Of a stretch of DNA of 64,000 bases, positions 9,172 through 17,015 are shown piece by piece. Source of the DNA: Paracoccaceae bacterium. Its GTDB lineage: Bacteria; Pseudomonadota; Alphaproteobacteria; Rhodobacterales; Rhodobacteraceae. The stretch covers positions 1,511,293 through 1,575,292 of the forward strand of contig JAHRYM010000001.1 in the NCBI GenBank assembly GCA_020622085.1, given 5' to 3'. Below the pieces are notes generated by a model. The model made no database searches and was not told where the DNA came from. It worked only from the letters and a program-made list of their open reading frames with translations. Position 1 is the stretch's first letter, and each line of letters opens with the position of its first letter. A program made the translations under genes and the position numbers.

Positions 9172-9981
9172 TCAGCTGATCTTGATCCAGGGCCGGGGAT
9201 AACCGCGCTTGAGCCACCAGCGGCGCCAGTAGTCGGCGGAGAAGAAGCGAAGTCGTCGCTTGCGGGTCACTTCGGGCGGTTCCAGCCCGGCGGCAAAGCT
9301 CGCATCGCGGTCATCGCGCAGGTGCGAAACCCCGGTCAGCGGATCGGGGCGGTCCACCACATGCGGGTGCAGCGCGACGGCACCGATCGTGGTGATGTCG
9401 CCCGGCCAGTCCGGCACATCCTGCACCGGCGTCGTGACCGAGAGCATGTATTGCGCGCCCTTCTGGGAAAGGCTGTAGCCGGTTGCGCGGTAGGTAAACT
9501 GCCACATCGGATGTTTGAAAACCCGGTAGACAAGGTATCCATCGGCCTTCATCACCGGCTTGCGCAGCACGCGGGCTTCCTCGTGGTCAAGCAGGGCCAT
9601 GTCGTATGGCCGGTATTCGGCCCGTTTCACGAAGCCTTCGAACGCATCGAGCAGGATGGCATCGTCTTCCAGGACGATCGCGCCCGGCAGGTCGTTCTCG
9701 ACGATGTGATGATAGATGTTGTGATGCGAAAGCGAGGCGGCAAGTTCGCTGTCGCCAAGAAAACGCCGGTTGTTCTTTTGTGCGGCGATGCGATCGACCT
9801 TTGATTCATATTCCGGCGGCAGCCCCTTTCGGCCGTCGACGCCGTGAAAGACCTGATACTCCAGGCCCAGATCGTCGAGTTTCTGCAACAGGGGCGCCCG
9901 CCGCCGCTCATCGCCCGCCAGTGACAGGATCAGGATCGGGAAGTCCGGTTTCAGGCGGGCAGGCAGTCGGTCATCTGGCAT
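9172..9981 (-). CDS. Glycosyltransferase family 25
   Basis: A 269-residue GT25 enzyme: FPILILSLAGDERRRAPLLQ at the N-terminus, FHGVDGRKGLP, ELAASLSHHNIYHHIVEND, and the acidic motif AIVLEDDAILL near residue 105. It is the second GT25 in the locus; the two differ enough to act at different steps. The frame is open to 10158, but the stretch above 9981 is noticeably AT-richer than the genes and reads as a leader, so I start at the ATG at 9981. The C-terminus is basic and aromatic (YWRRWWLKRGYPRPW), like the first GT25. Confidence 0.75.
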   Translation of the reverse strand: MPDDRLPARLKPDFPILILSLAGDERRRAPLLQKLDDLGLEYQVFHGVDGRKGLPPEYESKVDRIAAQKNNRRFLGDSELAASLSHHNIYHHIVENDLPGAIVLEDDAILLDAFEGFVKRAEYRPYDMALLDHEEARVLRKPVMKADGYLVYRVFKHPMWQFTYRATGYSLSQKGAQYMLSVTTPVQDVPDWPGDITTIGAVALHPHVVDRPDPLTGVSHLRDDRDASFAAGLEPPEVTRKRRLRFFSADYWRRWWLKRGYPRPWIKIS

Positions 9982-10224
9982 TCGGAAACCATGTGAAAAC
10001 AAAAGGGTGGATTTGAAATGTCGGTTCGGTTCGGCGGGGTCAATGGTGGATAACCATATGCATGGAATGAAACCACTTCGATAGTCCGATATACTTTCCT
10101 GGCGCCAAGTGAAATTCCCCATGGTATCGCGCCGCTTGTCTGCCGATGTGTTGGGCATGTTTCGGCCGACTTGCGGTCCAGACGAGCATCGTTATTCTCG
10201 CGGCAATCCATTGTAGGCCGCCCC
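9982..10224. promoter_or_regulatory. AT-richer divergent promoter region between two sugar operons
   Basis: A 243-base spacer between the minus-strand glycosyltransferase operon and the plus-strand neuC-type operon. It is clearly lower in GC than the flanking genes. A good -10-like TATACT is seen at 10090-10095 on the plus strand, but no convincing -35 lies 16-18 bases upstream. The short palindrome CCATATGCATGG is also present. I infer that it holds divergent promoters; the exact sites are not defined. Confidence 0.4.
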
Positions 10225-11346
10225 ATGACCCGCCACCTCCTCTTCCTCACCGGCACGCGCGCCGATTTCGGCAAGCTTGAACCGCTGGCCGTCGCCGCGC
10301 GGGATGCGGGGCATGCGGTGACCTTCTTTGTCACCGGGATGCACATGCTCGACCGCTACGGGCTGACCAAGATCGAGGTGCATCGCATGCCCGGCGTGAA
10401 GGTGCATGAATTCCTCAACCAGCGGCCCGGCGATCCGCAGGACGTGATCCTCGCCAAGACCGTGATGGGGTTTTCCGACTACATCACCGAACACCGGCCT
10501 GATCTGATCGTCGTCCACGGCGACCGGATCGAGGCGCTGGCGGGGGCGCTGGTGGCGGCGACGAACTACATCCCTTCGGCCCATGTCGAGGGCGGCGAGG
10601 TGTCTGGCACCATCGACGAGGTGTTCCGCCACTGCAACACCAAGCTGGCGGCGCAGCATTTCGTCTCGTCGGACCAGGCGGCGCGGCGGGTGATGGCTTT
10701 GGGGGAACCCGGGGACAGCATCCACGTCATCGGCTCGCCGGAGCTGGATTTCCACATGGGGCCCTCGGGCGTGACCATCGACGAGGTGCGGGCGCATTAT
10801 GCGATTCCCTTTGCCGATTACGGGATCGCGGTCTTCCATCCCGTCACCTCCGAAGCCGCGACGATGGGGGCGCAGGCCGAGGGGCTTTTTGGCGCGCTGG
10901 AGGCGTCAGAGCGGAACTTCGTCGTCATCGCGCCGAACAACGATCCGGGGTCCGAGGCGATCTTTGCGGTGCTGGACCGCCTGCCGAAGGAGCGGTTCCG
11001 GGTGATCCCCTCGATGCGGTTTGCGCATTTTTCGGAACTGATGAAGAACGCCGCCTGCATGGTCGGCAATTCCAGCGCGGGGGTGCGGGAAGCACCGTTC
11101 CTCGGGCTGCCCTCGCTCGACATCGGCACAAGGCAGACGCGGCGTTCGGACGCGCCCTCGATCCGGACCGCGGATGCGGGGGATCGGGTGGCGATTCTCG
11201 GGTTCCTGTCGTCGGAATGGGGCAGGCCCCATCCGCGCCACACCGCCTTTGGCGAGGGCCGCGCGGCGGATCGCTTCGTCGCGGTGCTGGCCGATCCTGC
11301 CTTCTGGGACCGCCCGCTCCAGAAAGAGTTCCGCGATCTTGTCTGA
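10225..11346 (+). CDS. neuC: UDP-N-acetylglucosamine 2-epimerase (hydrolysing), NeuC/LegG type
   Basis: A 373-residue GT-B fold epimerase that hydrolyses a UDP-HexNAc and inverts C2, giving the ManNAc-type substrate for NeuB. Motifs are FLTGTRADFGKL at the N-terminus, LIVVHGDRIEAL, AHVEGGEVSGTIDE with HCNTKLA, HPVTSEAA, and VGNSSAGVREAPFLGLP. It is the hydrolysing NeuC/LegG kind rather than WecB. The frame is open to 10171, but the ATG at 10225 gives the usual N-terminus. Its stop overlaps the likely TTG start of the first GT30 gene, tying nonulosonate supply to those transferases. Confidence 0.88.
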   Translation: MTRHLLFLTGTRADFGKLEPLAVAARDAGHAVTFFVTGMHMLDRYGLTKIEVHRMPGVKVHEFLNQRPGDPQDVILAKTVMGFSDYITEHRPDLIVVHGDRIEALAGALVAATNYIPSAHVEGGEVSGTIDEVFRHCNTKLAAQHFVSSDQAARRVMALGEPGDSIHVIGSPELDFHMGPSGVTIDEVRAHYAIPFADYGIAVFHPVTSEAATMGAQAEGLFGALEASERNFVVIAPNNDPGSEAIFAVLDRLPKERFRVIPSMRFAHFSELMKNAACMVGNSSAGVREAPFLGLPSLDIGTRQTRRSDAPSIRTADAGDRVAILGFLSSEWGRPHPRHTAFGEGRAADRFVAVLADPAFWDRPLQKEFRDLV

Positions 11347-12613
11347 GGCGCGGACAGGCTGGGCGCTTCGCGGCTATCTGCTGGCAGTGGCGGCGCTGTC
11401 GCCGCTGCTGCCCTGGCATCTGAAGCGGCGGTTAGCGCGCGGGAAGGAAGACCCAGGCCGTTGGCGTGAAAAGCTGGGATACCCGACGGCGCCCCGCCCC
11501 GAAGGGCCGCTGGTCTGGTTCCATGCCGTGGGCCTGGGCGAGGTTCTGGCCCTGCGCGGGCTGATCGCGGCGATGGCAGCGGCGCGGAGCGATCTCAAGT
11601 TCCTCGTCACGTCCTCGGCGCGGTCTTCGGCGCAGGTCTTCGCCGCCAACCGGCCCGAGCGGACGGTGCACCAGTATCTGCCGCTGGATGCTCCGGGGCC
11701 TGTGGCACGGTTCCTGGACCACTGGCGGCCCGATCTGTCGGTCTGGGCCGAACAGGATCTGTGGCCCGGCGCCGTGGTTGCGGCGGCGCGGGCCGGGATT
11801 CCGCTGGCGCTGGTCAATGCGCGGATGGATGCGCGGGCCTTCGCGGCGCGCTCGAAAGGCCGGGGGATCTACCGCGATCTTTATGGCCGCTTTGCGTTCA
11901 TCTCGGCGCAGGACGAGGCGACCGCCCGGCATCTGGCGGCGCTTGGGGCCGAAGGCGTGACGGTCGGCGGATCGCTGAAAGCCGCCGCCGGGCCTCTGGC
12001 CGATCACCCGGTGCGCGCGGCGATCCAGCAGGCGCTGGCGGGGCGGCGGATCTGGGTTGCGGCCTCGACCCATCCCGAGGACGAGGCGGCGGCGCTTTCC
12101 GCGCAGGAACGGCTTTTCAGGGAGGATCCGGCCTGGCTCCTGATCCTTGCGCCCCGTGATCCCGTGCGGGGGGAAGAGATCGGTTTGGCCGCCGCGAGTC
12201 ACGGCTTGTCTTTCGTCCGCCGCGGTCTTGGCGCGCAGCCGGGGGCGGGCGATGCGGTCTGGGTCGCCGATACCTTCGGGGAAATGGGGCTCTGGTATCG
12301 TCTGGGCGCTGCGGCGCTGGTCGGCGGCAGCTTTGGCAGAACCGGCGGCCATAACCCTTGGGAGCCGGCGCGGCTTGGCGCGGCCGTTCTCCACGGCCCG
12401 AATGTTGCGAATTTCCGGGGTGATTATGCGCGGTTTCACGAAGCAGGCGCGGCAAGGCAGGTCGGGGATGCCACTGCGCTGGTCGCCGCCCTGACCGATC
12501 CGGCGTTGCCGGACCTCGCGACGCGGGGCCGGACGCTTGCCGATGAAGGGATGGCGGGGCTGGGTCGCCTGTGTGACAGGCTGCTGGCGCTTCTGCCGGA
12601 GGCGAAGCGATGA
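11339..12613 (+). CDS. Kdo-transferase-like glycosyltransferase (GT30), first copy
   Basis: A 424-residue GT-B enzyme related to WaaA/KdtA. N-terminal membrane anchor GYLLAVAALSPLLPW, then RGKEDPGRWREKLG, PLVWFHAVGLGEVLAL with the family Glu, LSVWAEQDLWP, VAASTHPEDEAA, ILAPRDPVR and LVGGSFGRTGGHNPWEPA. WaaA adds Kdo to lipid A. I start at the TTG at 11339, which overlaps the neuC stop and gives MSEARTGWALRG; the upstream frame is only antisense-like residue of neuC. A second GT30 follows with an ATGA overlap. Their place inside a nonulosonate locus suggests they may transfer Kdo or a nonulosonic acid to a surface glycan. Confidence 0.75.
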   Translation: MSEARTGWALRGYLLAVAALSPLLPWHLKRRLARGKEDPGRWREKLGYPTAPRPEGPLVWFHAVGLGEVLALRGLIAAMAAARSDLKFLVTSSARSSAQVFAANRPERTVHQYLPLDAPGPVARFLDHWRPDLSVWAEQDLWPGAVVAAARAGIPLALVNARMDARAFAARSKGRGIYRDLYGRFAFISAQDEATARHLAALGAEGVTVGGSLKAAAGPLADHPVRAAIQQALAGRRIWVAASTHPEDEAAALSAQERLFREDPAWLLILAPRDPVRGEEIGLAAASHGLSFVRRGLGAQPGAGDAVWVADTFGEMGLWYRLGAAALVGGSFGRTGGHNPWEPARLGAAVLHGPNVANFRGDYARFHEAGAARQVGDATALVAALTDPALPDLATRGRTLADEGMAGLGRLCDRLLALLPEAKR

Positions 12614-14004
12614 AGCCGTTCCCTTCGATCAAGCTGCGGCTGGCGCTTTGGGTCTACGGCGCGGCCTGGCATCTGCTTTTGCCGCTGATCCTGCTTTACC
12701 TCTGGCGGCGCGGACGGCGCGACCGGGGCTATGTCGCCCATCTGGCCGAGCGTTTCGGCCGCTACCGCGCCCGGATGGAAGGCGCGGTCTGGGTCCATGC
12801 CGTGAGTCTTGGCGAAATGCGATCCGCCGTGCCGCTGATCCGGGCCTTCCTCGCGCGGGGCGACCGGGTGGTGACGACGCATTTCACACCCGCCGGCCGG
12901 CGTGAGGCGGAACGGGTCTTCGCCCCCGAGATTGCCGCGGGGCAGGTGGCAAGCGTCTGGATCCCGATCGAGACGACCTGGGCCTTCCGCCGTTTCTTCC
13001 GCGCCTTCCGCCCCGCCTTCGGTCTGGTGATGGAGGTCGAGATCTGGCCGCGGATGATCATGGCGGCGCGAGGGGCCCGAGTGCCGCTGTTCCTGTGCAA
13101 CGCGCAATATCCGCTGCGGAGCTTCACCCGCGACACCACCCGCACCGGCTTGCGCGCCGAGGTGATGCGCGGGCTTGCCGGGGCCTTCGTGAAATCCGAC
13201 CTGCAGGCCGGCCGCTTTGCCGCCGTGGGCGTGCCGAACATCCACGTGACGGGCGAATTGCGCTTCGACCAGCCGATTCCGCCCGAGCAGCTTGCGGCGG
13301 GTGCGGTGGCGCGGGCGGCCTGGGGGCTGGAAGGACGGCCGGTCATCACCATCGCCAGCGCCGTCGAGGGCGAGGATGCCACTTACGTCGCCGCGCTGCG
13401 GTCGCTGGGGGTCGGCGCGCGGGAAGATGCGCCGCTGATCGTCTATGTCCCGCGCCGGCCGGAGCGGTTCGACGAGGTGGCAGCGACGCTTCGGGCAGCG
13501 GGGTTTCCGGTCGCGCGAAGGTCCGAGGTGTTGGACGAGGCATTACGCGTGACCGCACCGCTGGCGGCACCGGTCCTGCTGGGCGACAGTCTCGGCGAGA
13601 TGTATTTCTACCTCTCGCTCGCCGACCGCGTGGTGGTGGGCGGCGGCTTCACGCCCGCAGGCGCGCACAACATCATCGAGCCGCTGGCCGTGGGAAAACC
13701 CGTGGTCACCGGACCGGTGACATGGCCGATCGAATATCCCTTTGCCGAGGCCGAGGCGGCGGGTGTCGCCCGGTCGGTTCCCGATGCGGCGGCGCTGGCG
13801 GTAGCGCTGGGGGCGCTGCCCCGTCGTCCATCGGTTCTTGAACCGATGGCGAACACGATGGACGCCCCCCGGAGTATTTCGGCAAAGAAGAACCCGGAGG
13901 GCTTTGAGATTTCGGACTTTTTCGCCGCGCATTCCGGGGCGGCGGAGCGGACGCTGGCCGCTCTGCCCGAGGCGCTGGCGGCGGCGCGCGCTACCAGCCG
14001 CTGA
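12610..14004 (+). CDS. Kdo-transferase-like glycosyltransferase (GT30), second copy
   Basis: A 464-residue WaaA/KdtA relative. It has an N-terminal hydrophobic anchor (ALWVYGAAWHLLLPLILLYL), VWVHAVSLGEMRSA with the family Glu, VTTHFTPAGRREAE, GLVMEVEIWPRMIM, FLCNAQYPLRSF, VKSDLQAGRFAAVG and GGGFTPAGAHNIIEPLA. It is closer to canonical WaaA than the first copy. Around residues 419-430 the frame crosses a copy of an intergenic repeat found elsewhere in the window (13865-13900), so the C-terminal tail is partly repeat-derived. The last 14 bases overlap the convergent SDR gene. It may be the cell's WaaA or a specialised paralogue. Confidence 0.8.
   Translation: MKPFPSIKLRLALWVYGAAWHLLLPLILLYLWRRGRRDRGYVAHLAERFGRYRARMEGAVWVHAVSLGEMRSAVPLIRAFLARGDRVVTTHFTPAGRREAERVFAPEIAAGQVASVWIPIETTWAFRRFFRAFRPAFGLVMEVEIWPRMIMAARGARVPLFLCNAQYPLRSFTRDTTRTGLRAEVMRGLAGAFVKSDLQAGRFAAVGVPNIHVTGELRFDQPIPPEQLAAGAVARAAWGLEGRPVITIASAVEGEDATYVAALRSLGVGAREDAPLIVYVPRRPERFDEVAATLRAAGFPVARRSEVLDEALRVTAPLAAPVLLGDSLGEMYFYLSLADRVVVGGGFTPAGAHNIIEPLAVGKPVVTGPVTWPIEYPFAEAEAAGVARSVPDAAALAVALGALPRRPSVLEPMANTMDAPRSISAKKNPEGFEISDFFAAHSGAAERTLAALPEALAAARATSR
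13865..13900 (+). repeat. REP-like interspersed repeat, copy inside a coding sequence
   Basis: The stretch shares GGAGTATTTCG followed by CAAAGAAGA with the reverse complement of 39791-39824, and is looser but recognisable in the reverse complement of 22002-22030. Elements of this look are frequent between genes in Rhodobacterales genomes, as far as I recall. Here it lies inside the GT30 frame and is read through, adding residues PRSISAKKNPEG to the C-terminal tail. Confidence 0.6.
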
Positions 14005-14782
14005 AACCGCCGTCGACGTTGACAAGCTGGCCCGTCATGTAGCCCGCTTGCGCGCTGCACAGAAACAGCATGGCATCGGCGATCTCATCGGGCTGGGCCA
14101 TGCGGCCCACCATGATCAACTCGCCCACCCGGCGCTGGAATTCATCGGAATGGCCGTTGAAGACCGCGCCCGGCGCGATGGTGTTGACGGTGGCCTTGTG
14201 CGGCGCCCAGTAGCCCGCGAGCCAGAGCGTCAGGCCATGGATACCGGCCTTGGTCGTCGAATAGGCGGAAAAGCTCTTGAACGGCATGCCTTCGTAGATC
14301 GCGTGATGCGGGCCGTTCAGGGCATACATGGAAGCTACGTTGATCAGCGCGCAGGGCCATTTGCCGACGATGTCGCGGTCCATCTGCCGGGCGACCATGA
14401 AGGCGCCGGTCAGGTTGGTGCGCAGCGTCCGTTCCCAGTCGCTGACCGAAGTATCGGCGAAGGACGGGAAGGGTTTGCCGGCACCCATCAGCAATTCACC
14501 GGTGATGGCGGCGTTGTTCAGGACCACGTTCGGCTGCCACCCGTCCCTCAGGACGCGCTGGAAGATTTCCGTCACCTGATCTTCATTGCCCACGTCGAGG
14601 TCGTAGAAGCGGAAGTCCGGGTTGTCGCCATGCGCGTCCTTCAACGCGTCGGCGCGATGCCCGGGCAGGTCCGAGGCGATTACGCGGGCACCTTGGGCCA
14701 GCATCCGGCGGACGTAGGTCGATCCAAGCACCCCGCCCGAGCCGGTGATGAAGATGGTGCGATCCTTCAGCTGGTCATGCAT
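13991..14782 (-). CDS. Short-chain dehydrogenase/reductase of the nonulosonate locus (PtmA-like)
   Basis: A 263-residue classical SDR: nucleotide-binding TGSGGVLGSTYV at residues 13-24, NNAA, the catalytic Ser in INVASMYAL, the catalytic Tyr-Lys pair in YSTTK, and a C-terminal MTGQLVNVDGGFSGW. It probably oxidises or reduces a sugar or sugar nucleotide with NAD(P). It overlaps the CMP-sugar synthetase gene by 8 bases, as in ptmA-ptmB pairs of flagellin-glycan loci in Campylobacter. The substrate is not known. The 3' end overlaps the convergent GT30 gene by 14 bases. Confidence 0.8.
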   Translation of the reverse strand: MHDQLKDRTIFITGSGGVLGSTYVRRMLAQGARVIASDLPGHRADALKDAHGDNPDFRFYDLDVGNEDQVTEIFQRVLRDGWQPNVVLNNAAITGELLMGAGKPFPSFADTSVSDWERTLRTNLTGAFMVARQMDRDIVGKWPCALINVASMYALNGPHHAIYEGMPFKSFSAYSTTKAGIHGLTLWLAGYWAPHKATVNTIAPGAVFNGHSDEFQRRVGELIMVGRMAQPDEIADAMLFLCSAQAGYMTGQLVNVDGGFSGW

Positions 14783-15482
14783 CGCGGGACTCCAGTCGTG
14801 ATTTCAGCAGGAATTCGACAAGGCGGAAATCGAACTCGGTGTCGATATCGACGCAGCGTTCGGGTTCCATGAGGTAGGGGATCACCCGGCCTTCATAAAG
14901 GCTTTCGGCGCGGCGCAGGTAGGCAGGGTCAAGCACATAGGTCGAGGCCGCGTGTTCATAGACCACCGGCGCTTGTTGGCGCGCCACGACGCCCCCGGGT
15001 AGCGGTTTCGACACATGCAGCGCCCCGGTCGCATCGGGTTCGACAAGGTTGAAATAGGGGTTCTTGCGCGCCTCGCAGCAGGACATGACCATGTCGGGGC
15101 GTTCCTTCGCGAACAGGTCCAGCGCGCGGTCGATGTCGGCGTCTTCGCGCAAGGGCGAGGTGCAGTCGAGGTCGAGAAAGGCCGTCACGGGCGCGGGCAG
15201 CAGCGCCTGCGATGCCTCCAGCGCGTGCTGCCAGACACCCCATTTCCCGGCGCTGTCGGTCGCCAGATGCGCGGGGCGCAGGCCGATCTTCAGCGCCCCA
15301 CGCGCCACCGCGTGGTCATAGATCGCCGGATCGTCGGTGGACACCACCACGGCGCCGATGCGCGGATTGGCGAACAGCTGGTCCAGCGACCAGTCGATCA
15401 GCGGCTTGCCACAGATCGGGCGGAAGTTCTTGCCCGGCACGCCCTTGGAGCCCTTGCGCGCCCCGATATGGCCAAGGATCAT
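14775..15482 (-). CDS. CMP-nonulosonate cytidylyltransferase (NeuA/PtmB family)
   Basis: A 235-residue cytidylyltransferase that would activate a nonulosonic acid with CTP. The pyrophosphorylase motif IGARKGSKGVPGKN is at residues 6-19, followed by KPLIDWSLDQLFA, VVVSTDDPAIYDHA, FLDLDCTSPLRE and the C-terminal DIDTEFDFRLVEFLL typical of NeuA. KdsB lacks the RKGSKG form. It is the natural next step after the neuB and neuC-type enzymes, even though it sits in a convergent operon. It is flanked by an SDR (8-base overlap) and a Gfo/Idh gene (10-base gap). The exact acceptor sugar is unknown. Confidence 0.85.
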   Translation of the reverse strand: MILGHIGARKGSKGVPGKNFRPICGKPLIDWSLDQLFANPRIGAVVVSTDDPAIYDHAVARGALKIGLRPAHLATDSAGKWGVWQHALEASQALLPAPVTAFLDLDCTSPLREDADIDRALDLFAKERPDMVMSCCEARKNPYFNLVEPDATGALHVSKPLPGGVVARQQAPVVYEHAASTYVLDPAYLRRAESLYEGRVIPYLMEPERCVDIDTEFDFRLVEFLLKSRLESRDA

Positions 15483-15492
15483 CGACTGTCTC

Positions 15493-16422
15493 CTATGGTA
15501 TCTGCTTGGTGATCTGGCCCGCGAAGCGACGGCTTTCCCAGGCGCGCGCGATCAGGCCGCAGCTTTCGCCCACCCGGTCGAGGCGCGGCAGAAGCGGGTT
15601 GTCGGATGGTGTCCGGCCTGCGGCCAGCGCCAGGAAATCCCGCATGAGGCCAAGGAACATCTCGTTCCGCTCAAAGGGAAATTCCGGTGCCACAGGGTTC
15701 TTGCCGGTGATGCTGTAGCGCCCGGCGATCAGATCGAGGTCGTAAAGCCGTTCGGTGCCGCGCAGGGTGATGCGACGGGTCGACACCGGCAGAAGGTAGT
15801 CCATCGCCACGCTGCCGGTCCGGCCGGATTGCGACAGGCCGATCTGCGTCGCCACATCGACGCCGGGGTAGGCGGCATGGCCGAGGCTTTCGACGGCCCC
15901 GAGCGCCAGTCCGGGGAACAGGCAGGCGGCCATGTCGAGTTCATGGCAAAGATCCAGAAGCACGCCGCCGCCCTCGGGAAGTGCTGCATAGCTGTCAGAG
16001 AACCGCCAGTTCTGCCGCCACTGCGTCACGTCATGGCCGATCTCGAAGCCGAAGCGGAAGATGTCGCTCAGGTCGGTCTCGGCCAGATGTCGAATGGCGG
16101 GATGATAGCGCATCATGAAGCCCGCGACCGAGCGCGCGGCCACCGGTGCGGCGGCCTCCATGATGGCGGCAAGCCCGGCCGGGTCGTGGGCCAGCGGCTT
16201 TTCGACGTAGAAGGGCAGGCTCCGGTCGGCGCAGGCGCGGATCAGCGGCAGGCGGATCTGGGTGGCGGTGGCAATGACCACGGCATCGGTTTCGGCAAGC
16301 GCTGTGTCCAGCGCGCCGTCGGACTGCCGCCATGGCAATAATCGCGCGTCTGCGCCAAGTGTGACCAGGTTCTGGTGGTGCCGCTTGCCGATGGATCCGG
16401 CGCCGATGACAAGAACGCGCAT
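15493..16422 (-). CDS. Gfo/Idh/MocA family oxidoreductase
   Basis: A 309-residue NAD(P)-dependent oxidoreductase with an N-terminal Rossmann fold (MRVLVIGAGSIGKRHHQNLV), the family EKPLAH motif near residue 97 and an alpha/beta C-terminal substrate domain with DLCHELDMA. Gfo/Idh enzymes act on sugars or sugar nucleotides. The start ATG overlaps the stop of the GAF gene (TGATG); a TTG one codon upstream is also possible. Position between a CMP-sugar synthetase and a GAF protein implies a role in making or modifying the nonulosonic acid, but the reaction is not evident. Confidence 0.82.
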   Translation of the reverse strand: MRVLVIGAGSIGKRHHQNLVTLGADARLLPWRQSDGALDTALAETDAVVIATATQIRLPLIRACADRSLPFYVEKPLAHDPAGLAAIMEAAAPVAARSVAGFMMRYHPAIRHLAETDLSDIFRFGFEIGHDVTQWRQNWRFSDSYAALPEGGGVLLDLCHELDMAACLFPGLALGAVESLGHAAYPGVDVATQIGLSQSGRTGSVAMDYLLPVSTRRITLRGTERLYDLDLIAGRYSITGKNPVAPEFPFERNEMFLGLMRDFLALAAGRTPSDNPLLPRLDRVGESCGLIARAWESRRFAGQITKQIP

Positions 16423-16871
16423 CAATATCCCCCGGCGATGGCCTGTTGCATGGCGGATGCAAGCCGGGCGGCATCGGCTGCAACCAGCGCCTCGATCCGG
16501 GCCACGCGCGCGGGCGTGAACCAGTCCTCGACATCCAGGGAATTGAGGGTGCCTACGACCTCGCCATCCGCGCGGCGCACCGGAGCATTCAGCACCGAGT
16601 GGCAGCCGAGGGCGTTAATCAGGGCGTGATCGGCGAAGTAGGGCGCGAAATCCGCAGTGCGGTTGGCGACGAAGCTTTTCCCCGCATCGATGACCTGCCG
16701 GCTCCAGTCATTGGCCAGCGCGGGCTTGGTGCCGGACACGGGATAGGCCTCGGGATGGCTTGTCCAGATGCGGCGAAAGAGGCCCGCCTCGGGGTCGCGC
16801 GCGGTGACGGTGAAAAGCCGCGCGCCCGTCGCCCGGGCCAGGGCGGCAAAGATCGGATCGGATTCTGTCAC
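16422..16871 (-). CDS. GAF domain-containing protein
   Basis: About 149 residues forming one GAF domain: IFAALARATGARLFTVTARD at the start, SRQVIDAGKSFVANRTAD in the middle and LNAPVRRADGEVVGTLNSLD near the C-terminus. No output domain is attached. The frame is open to 16994; I prefer the GTG at 16871, which starts just before the domain, with the ATG at 16952 as an alternative. It is the first gene of the minus-strand operon GAF - Gfo/Idh - CMP-sugar synthetase - SDR, with TGATG coupling to the second. A small-molecule sensing or binding role is likely; the ligand is unknown. Confidence 0.7.
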   Translation of the reverse strand: MTESDPIFAALARATGARLFTVTARDPEAGLFRRIWTSHPEAYPVSGTKPALANDWSRQVIDAGKSFVANRTADFAPYFADHALINALGCHSVLNAPVRRADGEVVGTLNSLDVEDWFTPARVARIEALVAADAARLASAMQQAIAGGY

Positions 16872-17015
16872 GGAACTGTCCCCGGCTGGTGTTGCCTGCA
16901 ACCTAGTGCAGGGCGCCCGGACCTGCAAACGATCCGAGGCTCGCAGCCGCATCATGTTGTGCGGACGGCCCCGCCATGGCAGGGCCGTTCCCATGTGGTT
17001 GTCGTGGCCGGGGCC

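Noticed and set aside
8272-9804. 510-codon plus-strand frame over the glycosyltransferase genes
   Set aside because: The minus strand carries recognisable glycosyltransferase motifs (DLDM, LEDDAI) in the same place; the plus-strand product has no family features.
9982-10158. N-terminal extension of the GT25 protein
   Set aside because: The extra 59 codons lie in a lower-GC leader and precede the standard GT25 start; I treat them as non-coding.
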